A stretch of 7,587 nucleotides of DNA from assembly GCA_038258095.1 (NCBI GenBank), contig JBBSQE010000151.1, positions 1-7,587 of the forward strand. Reading direction: 5' to 3'. Both the position numbers and the translations under genes were made by a program. Below are positions 1 to 5,896 of the stretch, in pieces; position 1 is the stretch's first letter; each line of letters opens with the position of its first letter. The stretch comes from JBBSQE01 sp038258095 (GTDB taxonomy: Bacteria > Actinomycetota > Thermoleophilia > Solirubrobacterales > 70-9). A model generated the notes under the pieces. The model did no database searches. It was given only the letters and a program-made list of their open reading frames with translations, and was not told the origin of the DNA.

Positions 1-584
1 ACGCTCTCCGAGCAGCCATCCTTGGCGCAGTTGGGATCGGGCGGCTGCTTGCTGGCGAGCTGCGCCGCCGCGTACTGGGTCGGCAGAGCCCCGCTTCGGA
101 TCAGGTCGCTGTTCTCGGGCTTGTTGGAGCGCCGGCCCGCCGCATCCCACATCTTCGACAGCCTGTTCTGCGGCTTCGTGGGGGTCGTCCCGGGCTTGCC
201 GCCGACCGCCTTCTCGATGCCGATGAGGTTCGGTTCCCAGTCGTAGAAGTAGAGCTGGGCGGTGGTGCCGACCTGCTGCTTGGCTCGCTCGAGATTCGTG
301 ACGTCGGGCAGGCCGATCGAGATCTGATCCGGCCCGATCCGTGAAACCTCCGGCTCGGCGACTCCGAACTGGTCGATGCGCTGGCGGATGATCTCCAGGG
401 CGGTGTCGATATCGGCTCCCGAGGTGGGGCCACCGTCGTTTGCCTCGCCCTGATAGACGAGCTCGACGCCGCCGCTCAGGTCCAGACCCAGTCGAGTCGG
501 CTTGTTGATGATCACCGCGACCGACCCCGCCACCAGGGCGGCGACGACGATCAGCACCACGAGGTTGCGCCGCTTGCGCGTCAC
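1..584 (-). CDS. secD: Protein translocase subunit SecD, N-terminal part (3' end cut by window edge)
   Basis: SecD is a membrane subunit of the SecDF complex, which uses the proton gradient to help pull exported proteins through SecYEG. The visible 194 residues start at a GTG and begin MTRKRRNLVV. One transmembrane helix (about 8-26) follows, then the SecD signature LGLDLSGGVELVY (32-44), the P1-head segment IIRQRIDQFGVAEPEV (65-80), and ISIGLPDV...GTTAQLYFY (88-114). Residues 120-194 are a hydrophilic stretch of the periplasmic/external P1 region with two cysteines (186 and 191). The frame is open only back to a stop at 621-623, and GTG-584 is the only usable start before the helix. A GAGG lies 11 nt upstream, so ribosome binding looks modest. 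The gene starts 13 nt after the PAS-protein stop, so cotranscription is likely. secF is expected beyond the left edge but is not seen. The family call is confident; the exact start is less so. Confidence 0.93.
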   Translation of the reverse strand, partial: MTRKRRNLVVLIVVAALVAGSVAVIINKPTRLGLDLSGGVELVYQGEANDGGPTSGADIDTALEIIRQRIDQFGVAEPEVSRIGPDQISIGLPDVTNLERAKQQVGTTAQLYFYDWEPNLIGIEKAVGGKPGTTPTKPQNRLSKMWDAAGRRSNKPENSDLIRSGALPTQYAAAQLASKQPPDPNCAKDGCSES

Positions 585-597
585 GCTGAGCGGTGCC

Positions 598-1083
598 TCA
601 ACCGTCCGGAGTGAGGACGATCAGGAGGCCGCCGTCGTCGTCGTATGCCGGAAAGACATCGGCAACGGCCTCGGCGGGGAGATCGCCCTCGGCATTCACG
701 GAGACCTTCTTCCCGAGCGAGCGGACGCCCCACTCGAGGGACGTCTCGATCGGGTCGGCGCCGTTCCCGCCGTTCGCCGGCTTTGCGGAGCCGCCGTTCT
801 CGTCGAGCCACCGGAGCCCGAGGACCTCGCGCACGGGCCGACCGATGACGTCCTCGTCGGACAGGCCGGTCAGCTCGAAGCTGCCGCGGCCGGCGTCGAT
901 CACCCGGGCCTGCTGGTCACAGGTGAAGAAGGCCGCGTTGGGCGCGGGGTAATAGTCATCCAGGAGCTCGAAGACGAACCCGAAACCGCACTTCGAGCAC
1001 CCCTTGGGGCGGGTCGAAAATCCCGCCGTCCGGTCACCGGACAACTGGCGATTCCCGCAGTTGGGGCAGATGAAGAAAGGCAT
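598..1083 (-). CDS. Zinc-ribbon/PAS domain protein between ruvB and secD, function unknown
   Basis: With the start at ATG-1083 the protein has 161 residues. Residues 1-34 form a zinc ribbon, with paired cysteines CPNC (6-9) and CSKC (29-32). A PAS-like sensor domain covers about 48 to the C-terminus: PNAAFFTCD..ARVIDAGRGSFELTGLSDEDVIGRPVREVLGL has the usual PAS strand-helix pattern with the (E)LTGxSxEDxIGRP motif. After a Gly/Ala/Asn-rich insertion (about 106-120) the last strands end in DDDGGLLIVLTPDG. No helix-turn-helix, kinase, GGDEF or transmembrane segment is visible, so any output must go through a partner or through the zinc ribbon. An in-frame ATG at 1110 would add nine residues. I prefer 1083 because the zinc ribbon then starts at residue 6 and a -10-like hexamer sits 8 nt upstream. 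It occupies the slot where many bacteria carry yajC. A function in export or DNA repair cannot be deduced from sequence. Confidence 0.85.
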   Translation of the reverse strand: MPFFICPNCGNRQLSGDRTAGFSTRPKGCSKCGFGFVFELLDDYYPAPNAAFFTCDQQARVIDAGRGSFELTGLSDEDVIGRPVREVLGLRWLDENGGSAKPANGGNGADPIETSLEWGVRSLGKKVSVNAEGDLPAEAVADVFPAYDDDGGLLIVLTPDG

Positions 1084-1091
1084 CGCAGAAC

Positions 1092-1097
1092 AGGCTA
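1092..1097 (-). promoter_or_regulatory. Candidate -10 element (TAGCCT) for a leaderless start of the PAS gene
   Basis: Reading the minus strand, TAGCCT fits the actinobacterial TANNNT -10 pattern and ends 8 nt before ATG-1083. That spacing would place the transcript start at or next to the start codon. No Shine-Dalgarno is visible before this ATG. No convincing -35 is seen. The 53-nt ruvB-PAS gap also holds a weak inverted repeat (GACCG at 1103-1107, CGGTC at 1121-1125). The element is weak by itself, and readthrough from ruvB is the main alternative. Confidence 0.3.
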
Positions 1098-1136
1098 GTA
1101 AAGACCGCATGCGTTCGATCCGGTCCTACGTGGCTC

Positions 1137-2231
1137 CTAGAAGAGGCTCGCCGCGCCGTCGGGCATCGCCAGCCCGAGGTGCTCGAAGGCGCGGGGCGTC
1201 AGAACGCGCCCGCGCGGCGTCCGCTTCAGCAGACCCTGCTGGAGGAGGTAGGGCTCGAGGACATCCTCGATCGTGTCGGCCTCCTCGCCGATCGCGACTG
1301 CAAGCGTCGACAGGCCCACGGGGCCACCGCCGAACTTCTCGGCGATCAGGCTGAGCAGCGCGCGATCGGAACGATCGAGCCCGGCGCCGTCCACCTCGAG
1401 CATGCTCAGGGCGGCATCAGCGATCGACTCGTCGATGATCCCGGCGCCCTTGACCTGCGCGAAGTCCCGAACCCGCTTCAGGAGCCGGTTGGCTACGCGA
1501 GGTGTTCCGCGGGAGCGCTCGGCGATGGTGCGGGCGCCCGCCGTGTCGATCTCGACCGCGAGGATCCCGGCGGACCGCTCGATGATCTGGGCCAGGTGCT
1601 TCGGCAGGTAATGCTCGAGTCGGTGGCTGACGCCGAAGCGGTCGCGAAGCGGGGTCGTCAGCAGGCCGCTGCGGGTCGTCGCACCGACGAGCGTGAAGTC
1701 GGGCAGCGGGAGCGTGACCGTCCGGGCGCCGGCCCCCTGGCCGAGGACGACCGGCAGCTCAGCATCCTCCATCGCGGGATAGAGGGTTTCCTCCACGGCC
1801 CGTCCGAGGCGGTGGATTTCGTCGATGAAGAAGACGCTCCCGGGCTCGAGTGCCGTGAGAAAGGCGGCGACGTCGGCCTTGCGCTCGAGGGCCGGCCCGG
1901 CCGTCTGGACCATCGGCACGCCCATCTCAGCCGCGACGATGTGTGCGAGCGACGTCTTGCCGAGCCCGGGTGGGCCTGCGAGCAGGACGTGGTCGAGCGG
2001 CTCGCCTCGCCGCCGCGCCGCCTCGATGAAGATCTTGAGCTGGCCAGTGACCTGCTCCTGGTTGATGAAGTCGGCGAGCGTCGGCGGGCGCAGGGAGCGG
2101 TCGAGATCCTCCTCCGAGCCCTCCGCGGCACGGGCATCGTGGACGCGGACTTCGGCGTCGGCCGGGATCGCGTCGTCAAGCCCCGGCGTGCGGATCCGGT
2201 TGCCGGCGATCGGGTCGTCGTCAGCGCCCAT
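1137..2231 (-). CDS. ruvB: Holliday junction branch migration DNA helicase RuvB
   Basis: RuvB is the hexameric AAA+ motor that, loaded by RuvA, drives branch migration of Holliday junctions in recombination and fork repair in the cytoplasm. Visible landmarks in the 364 residues are Walker A GPPGLGKT (86-93), Walker B FFIDEIHR (134-141), sensor 1 GATTRSG (183-189), the PLRDRFG segment with the arginine finger (194-200), sensor 2 GTPRVANRLLKRVRDF (242-257), and the C-terminal winged helix ending GLLKRTPRGRVLTPRAFEHLG. The conserved core starts near residue 42 (DLDRSLRPPTLADFINQEQV). The first 40 or so residues are acidic and poorly conserved, making Walker A about 24 residues later than in E. 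coli RuvB. No alternative ATG or GTG lies within that extension, and a GAGGA ribosome-binding site 7 nt upstream supports the chosen ATG. It starts 21 nt after ruvA, so it is clearly part of the ruvCAB unit. Confidence 0.98.
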   Translation of the reverse strand: MGADDDPIAGNRIRTPGLDDAIPADAEVRVHDARAAEGSEEDLDRSLRPPTLADFINQEQVTGQLKIFIEAARRRGEPLDHVLLAGPPGLGKTSLAHIVAAEMGVPMVQTAGPALERKADVAAFLTALEPGSVFFIDEIHRLGRAVEETLYPAMEDAELPVVLGQGAGARTVTLPLPDFTLVGATTRSGLLTTPLRDRFGVSHRLEHYLPKHLAQIIERSAGILAVEIDTAGARTIAERSRGTPRVANRLLKRVRDFAQVKGAGIIDESIADAALSMLEVDGAGLDRSDRALLSLIAEKFGGGPVGLSTLAVAIGEEADTIEDVLEPYLLQQGLLKRTPRGRVLTPRAFEHLGLAMPDGAASLF

Positions 2232-2238
2232 GGCTCAA

Positions 2239-2243
2239 TCCTC
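2239..2243 (-). promoter_or_regulatory. Ribosome-binding site of ruvB (GAGGA)
   Basis: GAGGA on the minus strand lies 7 nt before ATG-2231, inside the 21-nt ruvA-ruvB gap. It supports the ATG that gives RuvB its long acidic N-terminus. Confidence 0.7.
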
Positions 2244-2252
2244 GCGCTTCGC

Positions 2253-2843
2253 TCACAGCCGGCTCTTCGACTCGCCGGCACGGCGCAGGGCCATCGAGAT
2301 CATCGTCGCCGCATCCTCGCCGTCGGCGTCCTCGAGCAGGCCCTCAGCCTCGAGCGGCGTGTAGCCGAGGTTGACGAGGCCGTCGCGCGCCATCGAGCGC
2401 TCGTCCCCCTCGATCGCCGGCTCGACCTCCTGCTCCAGTGTTCCAGCGACCTTGTCACGAAGCTCGACGATGATCCGCTCGGCCGTGCGCTTGCCGATGC
2501 CGGGAACGGCCTGGAAGCGCTTGCCGTCACCTGCGGCCATCGCCCGCATCAGCTCCCGGGGGGAGCCCCCCGAAAGCGTCGCGATCGCAACCTTCGGCCC
2601 CACGCCGGAGACGGTGATGAGCTGGCGGAAGAGGTCGCGCTCCTCCTCGGAGGCAAACCCGTAGAGCGCCAGGGAGTCCTCGCGAGCGATGAGCTCGGCA
2701 TGGAGGAAGAGTGGATTGCCGATCGCGGGCACGGCCTTCAGCGTTTCCGCGGAGACGTTCAACCTGTAGCCGACGCCGGCTGCGTCGATCACCACATGGT
2801 CGGGGCGGCGGACGAGCACCTCGCCGCGCACAGCGGCGATCAT
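2253..2843 (-). CDS. ruvA: Holliday junction branch migration protein RuvA
   Basis: RuvA is the tetrameric protein that binds the four-way junction, holds it open in a square plane and loads two RuvB rings. The 196 residues start MIAAVRGEVL, the usual beginning of the OB-fold domain I (about 1-62). Domain II contains two helix-hairpin-helix motifs, FRQLITVSGVGPKVAIATL (72-90) and FQAVPGIGKRTAERIIVELR (110-129). An acidic linker (about 135-150) leads to the C-terminal domain III (about 150-190), with GLVNLGYTPLEAEGLL, which contacts RuvB. The frame runs upstream inside ruvC, but the family start is ATG-2843. Its ATG overlaps the ruvC stop in ATGA, which implies translational coupling. A GGGGAG 11 nt upstream, inside ruvC, is a distant candidate Shine-Dalgarno. 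The length is normal for the family. Confidence 0.98.
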   Translation of the reverse strand: MIAAVRGEVLVRRPDHVVIDAAGVGYRLNVSAETLKAVPAIGNPLFLHAELIAREDSLALYGFASEEERDLFRQLITVSGVGPKVAIATLSGGSPRELMRAMAAGDGKRFQAVPGIGKRTAERIIVELRDKVAGTLEQEVEPAIEGDERSMARDGLVNLGYTPLEAEGLLEDADGEDAATMISMALRRAGESKSRL

Positions 2844-3400
2844 CCGGCCAGCCGCTCCCCGACGCCGGGCGAGGTGCGCTCCACGTTGATCGCGGCTTCG
2901 GCCCCGAGGAATTCGAGCGCCGACCGCCGCCCCTCGCCTCCGGCGTGGCAGATGGCGACCGCGAGAGCATCCGCTGCGTGGTCGGGGGTCGGGGGAGCAG
3001 GCAGCCCGAGGAGAGTGCCCACCATCCGCTGGACCTGGTCCTTCTCGGCGGCCCCGGAACCACAGACGGCGAGCTTGATGGCCTGGGGTGTGTAGGCGAA
3101 GCTCGAGATGCCGTTCTGGGCGCCGGCGAGCAGAACGACCCCGCTGGCCTGCCCGACCGCCATTGCGGAGCGGACGTTCTTCCCGAAGTAGATGTCCTCG
3201 AGTGCGATCGCGGTTGGCTCGTGCCAGTCGATCAGCTCGCACAGGGCCCTGTGGATGCGGTCGAGACGCCGTTCCATCGGCATCTTCGGGGTCGTCTCGA
3301 TAACCCCCCCGTCGAGAGCCACCATGCGGCTGCCCTCGACTCGTACCACTCCGAACCCGAGGTTGGCCGCGCCCGGGTCAATTCCCATCACGACCTTCAT
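2840..3400 (-). CDS. ruvC: Crossover junction endodeoxyribonuclease RuvC
   Basis: RuvC is the dimeric, metal-dependent RNase H-fold nuclease that resolves Holliday junctions by symmetrical nicking, completing the RuvABC resolvasome encoded here. In the 186 residues the first catalytic aspartate is D8 in MGIDPGAANLGFGVV and the glutamate is E68 in ALEDIYFGKNVRSAM. The last pair lies in PDHAADALAVAICH. By alignment this uses H141 and D144, the His/Asp version known from Thermus thermophilus RuvC rather than the Asp/Asp pair of E. coli. The tail after about 155 is variable and slightly longer than in E. coli (173 residues). The ATG at 3400 has no strong Shine-Dalgarno. An in-frame ATG four codons later has AAGG 5 nt upstream and could be the real start, but the family usually has three to five residues before GIDPG. 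It overlaps ruvA by four bases and follows yebC by 47 nt. Confidence 0.97.
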   Translation of the reverse strand: MKVVMGIDPGAANLGFGVVRVEGSRMVALDGGVIETTPKMPMERRLDRIHRALCELIDWHEPTAIALEDIYFGKNVRSAMAVGQASGVVLLAGAQNGISSFAYTPQAIKLAVCGSGAAEKDQVQRMVGTLLGLPAPPTPDHAADALAVAICHAGGEGRRSALEFLGAEAAINVERTSPGVGERLAG

Positions 3401-3414
3401 GGCAATTGATTCTG

Positions 3415-3432
3415 GGCATCGCGTCGGATGCC
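3415..3432 (-). repeat. Short inverted repeat in the yebC-ruvC gap
   Basis: GGCATC and GATGCC form a perfect 6-bp stem around a 6-nt loop, between the yebC stop and the ruvC ATG. No T-run follows, so it is a poor terminator. It could act as a weak attenuator or mRNA-processing hairpin between the two genes, or be chance. I see no promoter-like hexamer beside it. Confidence 0.3.
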
Positions 3433-3446
3433 TTCCCAGCCGTGGC

Positions 3447-4199
3447 TCAGGCGCCGGCTACCCGCTCCATGATCTCGTCCGGGATGTCGAAGTTCGCGTG
3501 GACCTCCTGCACGTCGTCGTGCTCGTCGAGCTCGTCGATCAGCTTCAGGAGGGACTTGGCATGGGACTCATCCAGCTCGACGGTCGTCGTCGGCTCCATC
3601 GTGACGCTCGACGAGATGACCTCGACGTCCTCGGCCTCGATCGCAGCGCGGACGGCGGTCAGGTGCGCTGGGTCGGAGATGGCCCTGAGGATGTCCCCGT
3701 CAACCTGGACGTCCTCGGCGCCGGCGTCGATCGCGGCCATCAGGTCGTCCTCGCCGTAGCGATCCCCGTCGACGAGGACCACCCCGCGCTTCTCGAAGAC
3801 GTAGGAGACGGAGCCCGGCTCACCGAGGCTCCCCCCGTACTTGCCGAATGCGAAGCGCACGTCGGCCGTTGTCCGGTTCCGGTTGTCGGTCAGGGCATCG
3901 ACGAGAACCGCCGTCCCGCCCGGCCCGTAGCCCTCGAACAGGATGTGCTCGATCGAGCCGGCATCCGCCCCCGCACCGGTGCCGCGGTCGATCGCACGCT
4001 GGATGTTGTCTTTCGGCATCGACGCGTCGCGCGCCTTCTGGACGGCAGTCGCCAGCGACGGATTGGCGTCGACGTCTCCCCCACCCTCGCGAGCCGCAAC
4101 GGTGACAGCCCGGGCGAGCTTCGTGAAGGCCTGACCGCGCTTGGCATCGACGGCCGCCTTCTTGTGCTTGATCGACGCCCATTTGGAATGTCCGGACAT
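3447..4199 (-). CDS. yebC: YebC/PmpR/TACO1 family protein (translation factor)
   Basis: The 250 residues match the YebC family across their full length: the N-terminal signature MSGHSKWASIKHKKAAVDAK (1-20), the helical domain with QKARDASMPKDNIQRAI (54-70), the hallmark ILFEGYGPGGTAVLVDALTDN (86-106), and a C-terminal domain ending NFDIPDEIMERVAGA. The family was long annotated as a transcriptional regulator. Human TACO1 and several bacterial members are now linked to translation, relieving ribosome stalling at difficult sequences such as polyproline. DNA binding by some members (PmpR) is also reported. Neighbourhood with ruvCAB is conserved in many bacteria and does not prove a role in recombination. 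There is no Shine-Dalgarno before ATG-4199, but TAGAAT lies 8 nt upstream, so a leaderless transcript is likely. It is probably the first gene of the yebC-ruvCAB unit. Confidence 0.97.
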   Translation of the reverse strand: MSGHSKWASIKHKKAAVDAKRGQAFTKLARAVTVAAREGGGDVDANPSLATAVQKARDASMPKDNIQRAIDRGTGAGADAGSIEHILFEGYGPGGTAVLVDALTDNRNRTTADVRFAFGKYGGSLGEPGSVSYVFEKRGVVLVDGDRYGEDDLMAAIDAGAEDVQVDGDILRAISDPAHLTAVRAAIEAEDVEVISSSVTMEPTTTVELDESHAKSLLKLIDELDEHDDVQEVHANFDIPDEIMERVAGA

Positions 4200-4203
4200 G
4201 GCC

Positions 4204-4209
4204 TACGAT
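4204..4209 (+). promoter_or_regulatory. Candidate -10 element (TACGAT) of the small membrane-protein gene
   Basis: TACGAT fits the actinobacterial TANNNT pattern. A -35-like TTTGGA at 4182-4187 precedes it with a 16-nt spacer, lying inside the yebC start region. Initiation 6-8 nt downstream would give a leader of only about five nucleotides before ATG-4222. The element shares two bases with the yebC -10 candidate on the other strand. Confidence 0.4.
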
Positions 4210-4213
4210 TCTA
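4208..4213 (-). promoter_or_regulatory. Candidate -10 element (TAGAAT) for leaderless yebC
   Basis: TAGAAT on the minus strand matches the TATAAT consensus at five of six positions and ends 8 nt before the yebC ATG, so transcription could start at the start codon. There is no Shine-Dalgarno before yebC and no good -35 at the expected distance. It overlaps the plus-strand TACGAT in the ten-base block TACGATTCTA. Confidence 0.5.
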
Positions 4214-4221
4214 CGAGGGAG

Positions 4222-4653
4222 ATGGCAGCCGAATCACAGACAAAGAAAGTTGGCAACTCATTCGCCGCAGGCGTCGTCGTCTTCACCATGATCATCGCGG
4301 CACTCTCTCTCTGGACGGCGATCCCGCTGACCTGGATCTGGATCGGGTCGAACATCACCGACACACAGGCTCCCTCGGGTGGCCCGTACATGATCGTCTT
4401 CGGCGGCATCGTCGTCTCGATCCTGATCATCTCCTGGCTGCTGGGGCGCCTGAACCGCCTCTACGTTCGGATCACCGGAACGCGCACCGTCGCGCCGATC
4501 CGCCCCAACTGGCTGAAGAGCCTTCGCGACTCTGAGACACCCTCCGACCCAACCGTCCTCGAGACGGTCATCGTCGCCTCGGTGATCCTCGCCGGCCTCT
4601 CGATGGGCGCCTGGTTCCTCTTCCTGGCCGGCTCGCCACTTCCGAATCAGTAA
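4222..4653 (+). CDS. Small three-helix membrane protein of unknown function
   Basis: This is the only plus-strand gene I accept. The 143 residues start MAAESQTKKVGNSF and contain three clear hydrophobic segments: about 14-41 (AAGVVVFTMIIAALSLWTAI and on), 56-75 (YMIVFGGIVVSILIISWLLG) and 112-137 (VLETVIVASVILAGLSMGAW and on). The loop at 76-111 is rich in Arg and Lys (R76, R79, R84, R88, R94, K99, R102), and the N-terminus carries a KK. The positive-inside rule therefore suggests N-inside, C-outside. Codon use and amino-acid composition look like a real gene, and the hydrophobic blocks are not explained by the antisense frame. ATG-4222 follows GAGGGAG almost directly. ATG-4198 would add eight residues but would overlap the yebC ATG and precede the putative promoter. 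I do not recognise the family, and no enzymatic motif is visible. It diverges from yebC and converges on the M29 gene. Confidence 0.8.
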   Translation: MAAESQTKKVGNSFAAGVVVFTMIIAALSLWTAIPLTWIWIGSNITDTQAPSGGPYMIVFGGIVVSILIISWLLGRLNRLYVRITGTRTVAPIRPNWLKSLRDSETPSDPTVLETVIVASVILAGLSMGAWFLFLAGSPLPNQ

Positions 4654-4654
4654 G

Positions 4655-4677
4655 GGCAGCCATCCTTGGCCGCTGCC
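4655..4677 (+). terminator. Hairpin directly after the membrane-protein stop
   Basis: Starting one base after the TAA, GGCA (4655-4658) and GCCA (4659-4662) can pair with TGCC (4674-4677) and TGGC (4667-4670). This gives eight base pairs with a TCCT loop and a 3-nt bulge. No T-run follows. It is plausible as a U-tract-less terminator or 3'-end stabilising hairpin of the plus-strand transcript. Confidence 0.4.
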
Positions 4678-4706
4678 GTCACCTGAACGGATGTCGCGCG
4701 GGTGGC

Positions 4707-4768
4707 GGGGGCGGGTGTATCCAGCCGAGAAAGCTTTGGCTATCGCAGGCTGGATGGGCCCCGCCCCC
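4707..4768. terminator. Large GC-rich inverted repeat between convergent genes, probable bidirectional terminator
   Basis: The outer arms GGGGGCGGG (4707-4715) and CCCGCCCCC (4760-4768) pair perfectly, as do the inner arms ATCCAGCC (4719-4726) and GGCTGGAT (4748-4755). They are separated by a TGT/GGGC internal loop and close a 21-nt loop. The 17 base pairs lie in the 139-bp space where the plus-strand membrane gene and the minus-strand aminopeptidase gene converge, which is where a shared terminator belongs. Neither side has a T-run, as is common for terminators in GC-rich actinomycetes. The AGCC and GGCT elements inside allow an alternative small hairpin. No gene is visible in 4654-4792. Confidence 0.6.
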
Positions 4769-4792
4769 CGACAGGACCCGTGCGCCAACCCC

Positions 4793-5896
4793 TCAGACGA
4801 CGAAACGCCCGTCCTCCTGCAGCAGTTCGCCGTCGACCTCGATCCTGCCGCCGAGCCGCAGGTCGCAGACCAGGTCGGTGTGGACTGCTGACTCGTTCAC
4901 CCCTCCGGACTCGGGATAGGAGCGGCCGACGGCCAGGTGAACCGTGCCGCCGATCTTCTCGTCGAGCAGTACCTCGCGGGTGCCGCGATCGATTCCGTAG
5001 TTGGTGCCGATGCCGAGCTCTCCGAGGCGGCGGGCTCCCTCGTCGGTGTCGAGGAGGCCGATCAGGAACTCCTCGCCGCGCTCGGCGCTCGCGTCGACGA
5101 CCTTGCCGGCCTCGAAGCGCAGGTGGACGCCCGCGACCTCGCGGCCGCCGATCACGGCGGGCAGGTGGAACGTGACCTCCCCCTCGGCGGAGTCCTCGAT
5201 CGGGCCGGTGAAGAACTCGCCGTCGGGCATGTTTCGGTCACCGACGCAGGGGATGAAGGTGCGCTCGGCCACGCCGAGGGTGATGTCTGTCCCGGGTCCC
5301 GTGACGTGGACCTCCTCGCGGCCCTGGATCCAGTCGGCGAGGCGCTCACATTCCTCGGAGGCGCGCTTCCATGCCGTCAGCGGGTTCCCGTCGGTGGCCA
5401 GACAGGCCCCGTAGTAGAAGTCCTCGTAGTCGGACATCGACATCTCCGCCTCGGACGCATATGCCGTGGTCGGGAACAACGTGTAGACCCAGCGGTACCC
5501 GCCTTCGGCGGTGCGCTCCATCGAGCGGGCCATCAGGTCGCCCATCGCCGCCTGACGACGTGTCTGGCGCTCCGGCGCAACTCCCGACAGCTCGCGGGTG
5601 TTGGTCGAGGCGCCGACCGCGATGCGGACATCCACGTTTTCGACCATCCAGTCCGCCACAGGCGAGATCCAGTCGAGCTGCCGGTCGGTGGCGTGCTTGA
5701 AGTAGGTCGACGCCTGGCTCTCCAGGCTCATGTTCACGATCGGATTCGCGCCTGCCAGCAGAACCTGCTCGTAGATCGCGGCGAGAAGCGGCTCCGCGGC
5801 CGACTCTCCGTCGATCGCGACGATCTCCCCCTCCTGCACCTTCGTCGAATACCCGACGAGGATCTTCGCCAGGTTCTCTGCTCTCGGGTCCTTCAT
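4793..5896 (-). CDS. M29 family metal-dependent aminopeptidase (AmpS/AmpT/PepS-like)
   Basis: Members of peptidase family M29 are cytoplasmic dimeric aminopeptidases with two metal ions that remove N-terminal residues from peptides. The 367 residues show the typical layout: an N-terminal alpha/beta domain beginning NLAKILVGYSTKVQEGEIVAI, then the C-terminal catalytic domain. The expected metal ligands are all present: E227 in NMPDGEFFTGP, E293 in LGELGIGTNYGI, H320 in GGTVHLAVG, and H339 plus D341 in ESAVHTDLVCDL. The length is slightly below the usual 400 or so because of short loops. The ATG overlaps the pdxT stop as ATGA, and a perfect GGAGG lies 7 nt upstream, so the start is well supported and expression is coupled to pdxT. 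A link to vitamin B6 is not obvious; general peptide turnover is the default role. The substrate cannot be read from the sequence. Confidence 0.93.
   Translation of the reverse strand: MKDPRAENLAKILVGYSTKVQEGEIVAIDGESAAEPLLAAIYEQVLLAGANPIVNMSLESQASTYFKHATDRQLDWISPVADWMVENVDVRIAVGASTNTRELSGVAPERQTRRQAAMGDLMARSMERTAEGGYRWVYTLFPTTAYASEAEMSMSDYEDFYYGACLATDGNPLTAWKRASEECERLADWIQGREEVHVTGPGTDITLGVAERTFIPCVGDRNMPDGEFFTGPIEDSAEGEVTFHLPAVIGGREVAGVHLRFEAGKVVDASAERGEEFLIGLLDTDEGARRLGELGIGTNYGIDRGTREVLLDEKIGGTVHLAVGRSYPESGGVNESAVHTDLVCDLRLGGRIEVDGELLQEDGRFVV

Noticed and set aside
12..26. 15-base sequence GCAGCCATCCTTGGC shared exactly with 4656-4670
   Set aside because: The first copy is inside secD coding sequence and the second is in a hairpin after the membrane-protein gene. 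The match does not extend on either side, there are only two copies, and no function links them. Probably chance.
1179..3095. 638-codon open frame on the plus strand across ruvB, ruvA and ruvC
   Set aside because: It is fully antisense to three genes with intact family motifs. Such long mirror frames are expected in GC-rich DNA, and the translation is a compositionally biased Arg/Ala/Asp-rich string with no domain.
2844..3242. Upstream in-frame extension of ruvA inside ruvC
   Set aside because: It is out of frame with the intact ruvC reading, gives an Arg-rich product, and RuvA proteins start at the MIAAVRG-type motif.
3192..4535. 447-codon plus-strand frame antisense to yebC and extending into the membrane-protein region
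   Set aside because: It covers the complete yebC antisense and then reads the membrane-protein gene out of frame, giving an Arg/His-rich product. The other frame gives three clean transmembrane helices and is preferred.
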